DNA of 64,000 bases, taken from the NCBI RefSeq assembly GCF_002022275.1, contig NZ_MSDF01000052.1:248001-312000 (forward strand), written 5' to 3'. The position numbers were made by a program, and so were the translations under genes. Below the pieces are notes generated by a model, which was given only the letters and a program-made list of their open reading frames with translations, had not been told where the DNA came from and ran no database searches. The DNA is from Pseudomonas fluorescens (GTDB taxonomy: Bacteria; Pseudomonadota; Gammaproteobacteria; Pseudomonadales; Pseudomonadaceae). This document shows positions 16,370 through 22,713 of the stretch, one piece after another. Position 1 is the first letter of the stretch; the number at the start of each line of letters is the position of its first letter.

Positions 16370-16723
16370 TTACAGGCAAGTCGCCAGTGCCGCCTGGCGA
16401 CGCATGGCCGGCATGCTGTTTTGCGCTGCGTAATACTTCACAGTGGAGCCGGCACCTGCGCTGCGCACGTCGGCGAAATAGTCGCCGCCCGTGGTGTACA
16501 CCGTGAAGCCACCGGCTTCGAGCGGTTCCTTGAAGCCGCCGGCATCCACACCGAAGACGGCTTCGTCCTGCCAGCCAAACTGGATGCATTGGGCAACCAC
16601 CAAGGGCGCCTTGTCCGATGCCAGGGTTTTGTAGGGCTGACCGGCGCGCGCCTCTTTCATCTTCGAGCCCGCGCAGCCGGTGAGTGCTGCCAGTACCAAT
16701 GCACCAATGACAATTTTGCGCAT
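16370..16723 (-). CDS. Small lipoprotein
   Basis: A 117-residue protein starting at the ATG at 16723, with a purine-rich GGAAGTGAAGG upstream. The signal peptide ends in the lipobox L-T-G-C at about residues 14-17. The mature protein has a segment K-T-L-A-S-D-K-A-P-L-V-V-A-Q-C-I-Q-F-G-W followed by a G-F-T-V-Y-T-T-G-G-D-Y-F-A-D-V strand region, and a final Cys two residues from the end. Similar small lipoproteins are common in Pseudomonas, with unknown function. It is probably anchored in the outer membrane. Confidence 0.75.
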   Translation of the reverse strand: MRKIVIGALVLAALTGCAGSKMKEARAGQPYKTLASDKAPLVVAQCIQFGWQDEAVFGVDAGGFKEPLEAGGFTVYTTGGDYFADVRSAGAGSTVKYYAAQNSMPAMRRQAALATCL

Positions 16724-16861
16724 GCCTTCACTTCCTTGAAAAAAACGCGACTGTACCACCGCTCACGCGCGGGCTGATGCATGCATGAACTTTCTTTCAC
16801 TGTGAAGGCAGAGCCCAACGCCTATAGTTGGCTGGCTCATTTTTAAGAAGTCTCCCTTCGG

Positions 16862-16885
16862 CCCGCTCTCCCGCGGGTTTTTTTT
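16862..16885 (+). terminator. Orphan plus-strand terminator-like hairpin
   Basis: CCCGC and GCGGG pair and are followed by eight T on the plus strand. Both flanking genes are on the minus strand, so this terminator does not belong to a known gene. A TATAGT at 16823-16828 lies upstream on the plus strand and could start a very short transcript of about 50 bases. Confidence 0.5.
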
Positions 16886-16895
16886 CGCCCGGGTT

Positions 16896-17207
16896 TCAAA
16901 GCCACCAGCGAAACAGATAGAACAGCGCCATGCTCAGCAGCACGGTGATCAGCACGCTGCGCGTCCAGAACATCAACGCCACCGCGCTGATACCCGCCAG
17001 CAGATAAGGGTTGGCCGGGCTCAGGTTGAGTTTGTGATCGGCGAGAAAAATAATCGGCCCGCAGATAGCCGTGAGCATGCCCGGCACTGCAAACCCGAGA
17101 AACTCCCGTGCGCCACGGTTCAGGCGCACTGGCAGGCGCGGTTCGATAAACAGGTAACGATTAAGGAATACCACTAGGCCCATGGCCACAATCATGATGT
17201 AGATCAT
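16896..17207 (-). CDS. azlD: AzlD family branched-chain amino acid exporter subunit
   Basis: A 103-residue membrane protein with three to four hydrophobic segments, beginning M-I-Y-I-M-I-V-A-M-G-L-V-V-F-L-N-R-Y and carrying the AzlD features F-L-G-F-A-V-P-G-M-L-T-A and L-L-A-G-I-S-A-V-A. It pairs with AzlC to export branched-chain amino acids or related compounds. Its ATG overlaps the stop of azlC (ATGA), showing translational coupling. A longer open frame upstream is read-through of azlC sequence and is not used. Confidence 0.88.
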   Translation of the reverse strand: MIYIMIVAMGLVVFLNRYLFIEPRLPVRLNRGAREFLGFAVPGMLTAICGPIIFLADHKLNLSPANPYLLAGISAVALMFWTRSVLITVLLSMALFYLFRWWL

Positions 17208-17899
17208 CGCTGCCCTACCCCCAACCGTTTGCAGGCATAACCTGCGCTCATGCCCAGCACGCCCGACACCACCACCGCCGATTCCCAGTGCAAGTAACTG
17301 AGCCACACCGAGCACAGCAAAGACACCGCAACGCACACCACCGTCGGCACATCGCGCACCACCGGCGTGATCAAGGCAATGAAGGTGGCGGCGATGGAAA
17401 ACTCCAGCCCCAACTGATCAAGCCCCGGAATGCTTTTGCCGAGCACGATGCCGGCCAGGGTGAACAGGTTCCAGGCGATGTAAAACGTCAGGCCCACGCC
17501 CAGCGCATACCAGCGGTTGAAGGTCTCGCGGTCGTAGTGGTTGACCAACGCAAAGAACTCATCGGTCAGCAAAAAGCCCAGGCTCATGCGCCAGCGGGCG
17601 TTGAGCGAAGAAAGGGTCGGACGCATATGCATGCCGTACAGCAGATGCTGGGAGGTCAGCAGCAACGTGGTCAGCACAATGGAAATCAGGCTGGCGCCGC
17701 TTTTGACCATACCGATGGCCACCAACTGCGCAGCGCCGGCGAATACGATGGCGGATAAGCCCTGGGCTTGCAGCGGGCTGAATTGCGCATCAATGGCCAT
17801 GGAGCCGGCGAGCAGCCCCCATGGCGCGCAGGCCAGGGATAACGGTATGACGGCGATTGCGCCGCGAGCGAAGGCTTGATAAGGGACGGCAGCAGGCAT
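17204..17899 (-). CDS. azlC: AzlC family branched-chain amino acid exporter subunit
   Basis: 231 residues with several membrane segments. The N-terminal F-A-R-G-A-I-A-V-I-P-L-S-L-A-C-A-P-W-G-L-L-A-G and the segments F-A-G-A-A-Q-L-V and L-L-T-S-Q-H-L-L-Y-G-M-H are AzlC family marks. Together with the overlapping azlD gene it forms a two-component exporter in the inner membrane, first described for leucine analogue resistance in Bacillus subtilis. The natural substrate in this organism is not evident. It is the first gene of the two-gene operon. Confidence 0.9.
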   Translation of the reverse strand: MPAAVPYQAFARGAIAVIPLSLACAPWGLLAGSMAIDAQFSPLQAQGLSAIVFAGAAQLVAIGMVKSGASLISIVLTTLLLTSQHLLYGMHMRPTLSSLNARWRMSLGFLLTDEFFALVNHYDRETFNRWYALGVGLTFYIAWNLFTLAGIVLGKSIPGLDQLGLEFSIAATFIALITPVVRDVPTVVCVAVSLLCSVWLSYLHWESAVVVSGVLGMSAGYACKRLGVGQR

Positions 17900-17969
17900 G
17901 AAGAGGGCTCATCGACAGACAGTCGGCAAGCATGCCAGCGTCACACGGGGTTGTCTTGAACGATCGTGC

Positions 17970-18185
17970 TCAGGCCAGTTTTACCGACACTTGTTCCACC
18001 GAGTCACGGGCTTCGCGCAGTTCGTAGGCGTCCTGATTAAGCCGGTGAATGGTATTGAGCAGGCGTTGGCGCAGCACTTCATCGCCAAGCTTTTCAACGG
18101 CGCGCATCAGGTCAAACGCCGCGGTTTCGTTATTGTCCGCGACGGAATCGAGGGTCTTGCGCAGGTTGCGAGTGGCACGGGTCAC
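17970..18185 (-). CDS. Conserved small hypothetical protein
   Basis: A 71-residue helical protein rich in charged residues (M-T-R-A-T-R-N-L-R-K-T-L-D, then F-D-L-M-R-A-V-E-K-L-G-D-E-V-L-R-Q-R-L-L-N). Hydrophobic residues recur at helical spacing, so it probably forms a helical hairpin or coiled coil. It has no Cys, no signal peptide and no membrane segment, and is likely cytoplasmic. Codon use matches the neighbours and the stop and start leave no overlap, which supports a real gene. I do not recognise a function. Confidence 0.65.
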   Translation of the reverse strand: MTRATRNLRKTLDSVADNNETAAFDLMRAVEKLGDEVLRQRLLNTIHRLNQDAYELREARDSVEQVSVKLA

Positions 18186-18302
18186 GCGGTTCTTCCTTCT
18201 TCAGCAATGGGCAGGCACTTTAGGACATTCGTGTTTCAGTTTAATTTCAGTCACTTGTGGCTGATTTACCGGGTTTTGATCCACATCAATCGAATTCAGG
18301 AT

Positions 18303-18346
18303 TTGACCTACATATATGAATATCCGTATATTCGGATTTCCATATG
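18303..18346. promoter_or_regulatory. Promoter and ArsR-type operator of the ars operon
   Basis: TTGACC at 18303-18308 and TATATT at 18327-18332 are spaced by 18 bases. An imperfect inverted repeat covers them: CATATATGAATATCCG at 18311-18326 and CGGATTTCCATATG at 18333-18346, so the -10 box sits in the centre. An ArsR dimer bound here would block RNA polymerase, and release on arsenite binding would induce the four genes. The repeat ends 17 bases before the arsR start. Confidence 0.75.
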
Positions 18347-18362
18347 TTTATAGAACGCTGTC

Positions 18363-18719
18363 ATGTCAGAACTCTTTTCCCCGCCCTCCCTGTTCAAATG
18401 CCTGGCAGATGCCACCCGCGCACGGCTGACCTTATTGATTCTGCGCGAAGGCGAACTTTGCGTGTGCGAACTGATCCATGCCTTGGACGACAGCCAACCG
18501 AAAATTTCCCGCCACCTGGCGCAACTGCGCGGTTGCGGGCTGTTGCTCGATCGTCGTCAGGGGCAATGGATCTATTACCGCATCAATCCGGCACTGCCCG
18601 CCTGGGTGACTCAGGTGCTGGACACCACTTTGCAAGCCAACCAGCCATGGTTGCACGACGACGCGCAGCGTCTGGGTGCAATGGGCGACAGACCACAACG
18701 GGCCAGCACCTGCTGCTGA
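18363..18719 (+). CDS. arsR: ArsR-family arsenite-responsive repressor
   Basis: A 118-residue winged-helix repressor. The E-L-C-V-C-E-L motif (Cys33 and Cys35) at the start of the recognition region is the classic arsenite-binding site, and the helix D-S-Q-P-K-I-S-R-H-L-A-Q-L-R is the DNA-reading helix. The C terminus ends in two more Cys (S-T-C-C), which may add to metalloid binding. It is the first gene of arsRBCH and is likely autoregulated through the inverted repeat over its promoter. Confidence 0.94.
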   Translation: MSELFSPPSLFKCLADATRARLTLLILREGELCVCELIHALDDSQPKISRHLAQLRGCGLLLDRRQGQWIYYRINPALPAWVTQVLDTTLQANQPWLHDDAQRLGAMGDRPQRASTCC

Positions 18720-18738
18720 GCCACCGGAGCGTTTATTC

Positions 18739-20022
18739 ATGCTTGTCGCAATTGCGATTTTTATCTTCACCATCGTCCTGGTCATCTGGCAGCCCAAGGG
18801 CCTCGGCGTAGGCTGGAGCGCAAGCATGGGGGCGGTTCTGGCCCTCGCTTGCGGCGTGATCAGCTTCACCGACATTCCGGTGGTGTGGCACATCATCTGG
18901 AACGCTACCGGCACCTTCGTCGCGCTGATCATCATCAGCCTGTTGCTCGATGAAGCCGGTTTTTTTGCGTGGACGGCGCTGCATGTGGCGCGCTGGGGCC
19001 GTGGGCGTGGGCGCCGGCTGTTTGCGTACATGGTGCTGCTGGGTGCGCTGGTGTCGGCGTTGTTTGCCAATGACGGTGCGGCGCTGATCCTGACCCCCAT
19101 CGTGATGTCGATGCTGCTGGCACTGCGTTTCTCTCCAGCGGCCACCCTGGCATTTGTGATGGGCGCCGGGTTTATCGCAGACACGGCAAGCCTGCCACTG
19201 GTGGTGTCGAACCTGGTAAACATTGTTTCAGCTGACTATTTCAAGATCGGTTTCAACGAATACGCTGCCGTCATGGTGCCGGTGAACTTCGTCAGCGTCG
19301 CTGCAACCCTCGCCGTGCTGCTGTGGTTTTTCCGCCGAGACATTCCCCAGACTTACGACCCCGCCGACCTCGAAGACCCCGCCAGTGCTGTCCACGACCG
19401 CGCCACCTTCCGCGCCGGCTGGTGGGTGCTGGGCATTCTGCTGGTCGGCTGTTTTGCCCTGGAACCGCTGGGCATTCCGATCAGCGCGATTTCCGCGGTA
19501 TGCGCCGTGTTGCTGCTGGTGATCGCCGCCAAAGGCCACAAGATTTCCACACGCAAAGTATTGAAAGAAGCGCCTTGGCAAATCGTGGTGTTTTCCCTGG
19601 GCATGTACCTGGTGGTCTACGGCCTGCGCAATGCCGGGCTCACCACCTACCTCGCGACTTGGCTGGACACCTTCGCCACGTTCGGCGTGTGGGGCGCGGC
19701 CATGGGTACCGGCGTGTTGACGGCACTGCTGTCGTCGGCAATGAACAACCTGCCGACGGTATTGATCGGCGCGCTGTCCATCGAGTCCAGCCATGCGGTG
19801 GGCGTGGTCAAGGACGCGATGATCTACGCCAACGTGATCGGCAGTGACCTCGGCCCGAAAATTACCCCCATCGGCAGCCTGGCGACGTTGCTGTGGCTGC
19901 ATATCCTGGCGCGCAAAGGCATCACCATTACGTGGGGTTACTACTTCAAGGTCGGCATCGTGCTGACTTTGCCGGTGTTGTTGATCACCCTCGCCGCCCT
20001 CGCCCTGCGTCTGAGTATCTGA
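18739..20022 (+). CDS. arsB: Arsenite efflux permease ArsB
   Basis: 427 residues from the ATG at 18739 (GGAG nine bases upstream) and about twelve membrane segments. The features D-G-A-A-L-I-L-T-P-I-V, G-A-G-F-I-A-D-T-A-S-L-P-L-V-V-S-N-L-V-N-I and the late N-V-I-G-S-D-L-G-P-K-I-T-P-I-G-S-L-A-T-L-L-W are those of ArsB of the NhaD/ArsB group and not of the unrelated ACR3 exporters. It exports arsenite and antimonite using the proton gradient. No arsA ATPase gene is present, so it works alone. Confidence 0.95.
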   Translation: MLVAIAIFIFTIVLVIWQPKGLGVGWSASMGAVLALACGVISFTDIPVVWHIIWNATGTFVALIIISLLLDEAGFFAWTALHVARWGRGRGRRLFAYMVLLGALVSALFANDGAALILTPIVMSMLLALRFSPAATLAFVMGAGFIADTASLPLVVSNLVNIVSADYFKIGFNEYAAVMVPVNFVSVAATLAVLLWFFRRDIPQTYDPADLEDPASAVHDRATFRAGWWVLGILLVGCFALEPLGIPISAISAVCAVLLLVIAAKGHKISTRKVLKEAPWQIVVFSLGMYLVVYGLRNAGLTTYLATWLDTFATFGVWGAAMGTGVLTALLSSAMNNLPTVLIGALSIESSHAVGVVKDAMIYANVIGSDLGPKITPIGSLATLLWLHILARKGITITWGYYFKVGIVLTLPVLLITLAALALRLSI

Positions 20023-20034
20023 AGGAGATACGCC

Positions 20035-20505
20035 ATGAAAGTCCTGTTTATGTGCACGGCCAACAGCTGCCGCAGCATCTTGTCCGAGGCGGTGTTCAAT
20101 CATCTGGCGCCGCCCGGCTTTGAGGCTGTCAGTTCCGGCAGCTTTCCCAAGGGCGTAGTGTTGCCCCGCAGCTTGAGCACGTTGCAGGCAGCCGGAATCA
20201 GCACTGAAGGGCTGTACAGCAAAGGCAACGACGCCTTTGAAGGCAGCCCGCCGGACGTGGTGATTACCGTGTGCGACAAGGCCGCCGGCGAAGCGTGCCC
20301 GGTGTATTTCGGGCCCGCACTGAAGTCGCACTGGGGGCTTGAAGACCCCTCCGATGTTCAGGGCGACGAGGCAAGCCTTAACGCTGCATTCAACGCCACC
20401 CTGGGCATCATTGCTTCGCGCTGCCAAGCTTTTTTCGCCCTGCCCTTTGCCCGCCTCGGCCCTGTCGAACTGAAGGCTGAACTCGACCGCATTGCGCGGT
20501 TGTAG
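20035..20505 (+). CDS. arsC: Arsenate reductase ArsC, thioredoxin-dependent LMW-PTP type
   Basis: 156 residues. The phosphatase-like loop is Cys7-T-A-N-S-Cys12-Arg13 at the N terminus, with two further redox Cys at 80 and 88 (T-V-C-D-K-A-A-G-E-A-C-P). This three-cysteine arrangement is that of the S. aureus pI258 type, in which arsenate is reduced through a disulfide cascade resolved by thioredoxin. It is different from the glutaredoxin-linked E. coli enzyme. A strong AAGGAGA ribosome-binding site precedes it, and it lies 12 bases after arsB. Confidence 0.93.
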   Translation: MKVLFMCTANSCRSILSEAVFNHLAPPGFEAVSSGSFPKGVVLPRSLSTLQAAGISTEGLYSKGNDAFEGSPPDVVITVCDKAAGEACPVYFGPALKSHWGLEDPSDVQGDEASLNAAFNATLGIIASRCQAFFALPFARLGPVELKAELDRIARL

Positions 20506-20518
20506 CTGGGAGAACCTG

Positions 20519-21205
20519 ATGACCACCCTGCCCAACCTTGACCTGAGCCTTTCACCGCCCGCGCGCACTGATGCGATACACCCGCCGCGCATCCTGCTGC
20601 TTTATGGCTCCACCCGGCCGCGCTCATTCAGCCGATTGTTGGTGGAGGAAGCGGCGCGCCTGTTACGCCACTTCGGTGCCGACACACGCATTTTCAACCC
20701 GTCGGGGCTGCCACTGCCGGACGACGCACCAGGCGACCATCCCAAGGTCCAGGAACTGTTGGAACTGATGCAGTGGTCCGAAGGCCAGGTCTGGTGCTCG
20801 CCGGAGCGTCACGGCTCGATGTCAGCCGTGTTCAAGGCGCAACTCGACTGGGTTCCGCTGGCGCTCGGCGCGGTACGCCCCACTCAGGGCAAAACGTTGG
20901 CGGTGATGCAGGTATCCGGCGGTTCGCAATCGTTCAACACGGTCAACCAACTGCGTGTGCTGGGCCGTTGGATGCGCATGTTCACCATCCCCAATCAATC
21001 CTCGGTGCCCAAAGCCTTCATGGAGTTCGATGAGCAGGACCGCATGAAGCCCTCGGCGTTGTATGACCGTGTCGTCGATGTGATGGAAGAACTGGTCAAG
21101 TTCACCGTCCTGCTGCGCGACCACCCGGAACTGGTCGACCGCTACTCGGAGCGCAAGGAAAGCGCAGAGGCGTTGTCACAACGCGTCAATCAACGGTCGA
21201 TTTGA
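20519..21205 (+). CDS. arsH: ArsH, NADPH-dependent organoarsenical oxidase (flavoprotein)
   Basis: 228 residues from the ATG at 20519, with GGGAG upstream. The flavodoxin-like FMN loop L-L-Y-G-S-T-R-P-R-S-F-S and the later S-P-E-R-H-G-S-M-S-A and Q-V-S-G-G-S-Q-S-F-N-T-V-N segments define ArsH. In Pseudomonas, ArsH oxidises methylated trivalent arsenicals to less toxic pentavalent forms. It is the last gene of the ars operon, separated from arsC by 13 bases. Its length fits the family. Confidence 0.94.
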   Translation: MTTLPNLDLSLSPPARTDAIHPPRILLLYGSTRPRSFSRLLVEEAARLLRHFGADTRIFNPSGLPLPDDAPGDHPKVQELLELMQWSEGQVWCSPERHGSMSAVFKAQLDWVPLALGAVRPTQGKTLAVMQVSGGSQSFNTVNQLRVLGRWMRMFTIPNQSSVPKAFMEFDEQDRMKPSALYDRVVDVMEELVKFTVLLRDHPELVDRYSERKESAEALSQRVNQRSI

Positions 21206-21253
21206 TGGCCTGAGTCGTCGTATGCTCCTGCCCTTTCTCGAAAGGACGCGGGC

Positions 21254-21865
21254 ATGTTGACGATCTTTTTCTATGCGCTGATCTTTGGTTTTGTGTTTTG
21301 CCTGTCCCCCGGGGCGGTGCTGGCAGAGACCTTGCGCCGTGGCTTGCTTCACGGATTTACCCCGGCGCTGCTGGTGCAATTCGGTTCGCTCGTAGGCGAC
21401 GCCGTGTGGGCAGTCATCGGCCTCACCGGCATCGCCCTGCTGATCCAGCACGACGCGGTGCGTGTCCCCCTGACGATTCTGTGCGCCCTCTACCTGGCCT
21501 GGCTGGGCGTGCGCAGCCTGATCGATGCCTGGCAGTTGCCTGAAGCCGACAATGCGCCAGCCGGAACCGGTCAGAATGCGCTGGCAGTCGGCGCCGCCAT
21601 TTCCCTGGCCAACCCGAAGAACATCGTTTATTGGGGAGCATTGGGCAGCGCCTTGACCGGCATCGTCGGCGCGACACCCAGCCATGGGCAAACCCTGATG
21701 TTTTTTGCAGGCTTCATGCTGGCGTCAGTGTTGTCGTGTTTTCTGACCGCGGCACTGGTCAACCTGCTGCGCAAGAACGCATCGCCGTTGTGGCAGCGCA
21801 TCAGTTATGGCACCTGCGGTGGGGTGTTGTTATATCTCGCTGTTCTGGCGGCTCAAGGGATATGA
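21254..21865 (+). CDS. LysE/RhtB family amino-acid exporter
   Basis: 203 residues with about six membrane segments. The N-terminal F-C-L-S-P-G-A-V-L-A-E-T-L-R-R-G segment and the central A-N-P-K-N-I-V-Y-W-G motif are typical of LysE-type exporters. Such proteins release excess amino acids or toxic analogues through the inner membrane; the substrate is unknown. It is 48 bases after arsH in the same direction. It may be transcribed with the ars genes or independently, as no clear terminator is seen between them. Confidence 0.88.
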   Translation: MLTIFFYALIFGFVFCLSPGAVLAETLRRGLLHGFTPALLVQFGSLVGDAVWAVIGLTGIALLIQHDAVRVPLTILCALYLAWLGVRSLIDAWQLPEADNAPAGTGQNALAVGAAISLANPKNIVYWGALGSALTGIVGATPSHGQTLMFFAGFMLASVLSCFLTAALVNLLRKNASPLWQRISYGTCGGVLLYLAVLAAQGI

Positions 21866-22184
21866 AGTTATATATCGCGGGCAACTTGTTTATGCGGCTT
21901 GTCTGAATAAACTCTGAACACCGGCGATTTTAATTAATCATGCGTTGACATTTTGTAACGGTCTGAGTAGATTGCCCGTGCCCGCAACTGGGGCCTTTTT
22001 TAAACCTCACAAAAGAAGCCAATGGACACAGTATCTAGTCGCTGTCCGAGCACCGCGTTTGCGGGCATCGGGCGCCAAACCCAGAATATGACAGGACTCG
22101 CCTCCCGGTCCGGTAAGCTGCGCTAGAGCTCGATGCTCCACCGTAACTGCCTCGCCGGTCGCTTGTCCGGTCCCGAGGTGTGTT
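21866..22184 (+). other. Non-coding stretch: promoter and structured first part of the mgtA leader
   Basis: No gene longer than a few codons is supported here. A sigma-70 promoter lies at 21945-21973. From about 21980 the RNA would contain short hairpins: GGACA with TGTCC (22024-22047) and CCGC-GTTT-GCGG (22053-22064). A CCTC at 22101-22104 in a CCTCCCGGTCCGG segment could pair with the CCGGTCCCGAGG that includes the ribosome-binding site of the next ORF. These pairings are by eye only. Confidence 0.5.
21945..21973 (+). promoter_or_regulatory. Sigma-70 promoter of the mgtA leader
   Basis: TTGACA at 21945-21950 matches the -35 consensus perfectly and is followed after 17 bases by TAGATT at 21968-21973. 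The start point would be near 21980, giving an untranslated leader of about 735 bases before mgtA. Regulatory sites for a PhoP-like factor were not clear. Confidence 0.65.
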
Positions 22185-22478
22185 ATGACCTTCCAACTTA
22201 TTGCTTTGCCTGATATTCGCACGCTAGCCGCAGCCCTGCGCGCCAAGCTGTGCCGCGAGCCCGCAGGCTTTTCACCTGCCCGTTCGCCTTTTGCTGCACC
22301 CTCCCTCCAAGTGCGCCCGGCTCCCCCGCTGGCGCACTGGCGTGTCTGCCCCGACAGCGGCCAACTGCTGCAACACTGGGACCACGCCGACCCTCAAGAC
22401 CCGCAGAGACCGAACGTTTCCATGCTGGCTCAAACCAGCCTGATGTTCGCCTTGTACGTGAACGCCCGGGCTGCGTGA
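22185..22478 (+). CDS. Putative small proline-rich protein encoded in the mgtA leader
   Basis: A 97-residue ORF with a good GAGGTG ribosome-binding site four bases before the ATG. The first 25 residues form an amphipathic helix-like start (F-Q-L-I-A-L-P-D-I-R-T-L). Residues about 26-55 are proline-rich (S-P-A-R-S-P-F, V-R-P-A-P-P-L), and the end has W-R-V-C-P-D-S-G-Q-L-L-Q-H-W and L-M-F-A-L-Y-V-N-A-R. It looks like a real small protein, but I do not recognise a family. Because Salmonella mgtA is controlled by translation of proline codons in MgtL, the proline-rich part could serve as a sensor. This is inference from position. Confidence 0.5.
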   Translation: MTFQLIALPDIRTLAAALRAKLCREPAGFSPARSPFAAPSLQVRPAPPLAHWRVCPDSGQLLQHWDHADPQDPQRPNVSMLAQTSLMFALYVNARAA

Positions 22479-22524
22479 ACCCGCTGGAAACAGCAACTTC
22501 CTGATCAATACCCTGGAGTTCTTT

Positions 22525-22563
22525 ATGAACAAGTCCAGTAGTAGCCCGCTGCGCGCCAGTTAA
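22525..22563 (+). CDS. Twelve-codon mini-ORF in the mgtA leader
   Basis: The peptide would be M-N-K-S-S-S-S-P-L-R-A-S. GGAG six bases before the ATG is a better ribosome-binding site than many real genes here have. Codons 8 to 12 and the TAA are folded into a strong hairpin, and a second TAA frame follows at once. The position, size and hairpin suggest a leader peptide that couples translation to expression of mgtA; nothing in the sequence proves translation. Confidence 0.45.
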   Translation: MNKSSSSPLRAS

Positions 22564-22583
22564 CTAACGCGCTATTAGCGGGC
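22544..22583 (+). promoter_or_regulatory. Strong hairpin over the mini-ORF stop in the mgtA leader
   Basis: GCCCGC at 22544-22549 pairs with GCGGGC at 22578-22583, and GCGCG at 22551-22555 pairs with CGCGC at 22568-22572, giving 11 GC-rich pairs. The loop contains AGTTAACT, which includes the mini-ORF stop codon. No U tract follows, so it is not a simple intrinsic terminator; it could be opened by a ribosome translating the mini-ORF. Confidence 0.55.
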
Positions 22584-22713
22584 CCTGTAGAAGTTATGTG
22601 AACACCTTATTTAAACCGATCGCGAAGTCCGCGGCTCGGCATGCTTTCGCTCGCCTGTATTCAGGTAAGTACCGGGTATGTTTTGTCGAGAATTGGCGAC
22701 AGGAGTACAGACA

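Noticed and set aside
16227..16589. A 120-codon minus-strand frame over the lipoprotein region
   Set aside because: Its composition is Arg/Cys-rich and it is a shifted shadow of the lipoprotein gene on the same strand, which has a signal peptide and ribosome-binding site.
21976..22001. GCCC...GGGGC followed by six T as a terminator after the LysE gene
   Set aside because: The stem is only four to five pairs and lies just at the start point of the promoter at 21945-21973.
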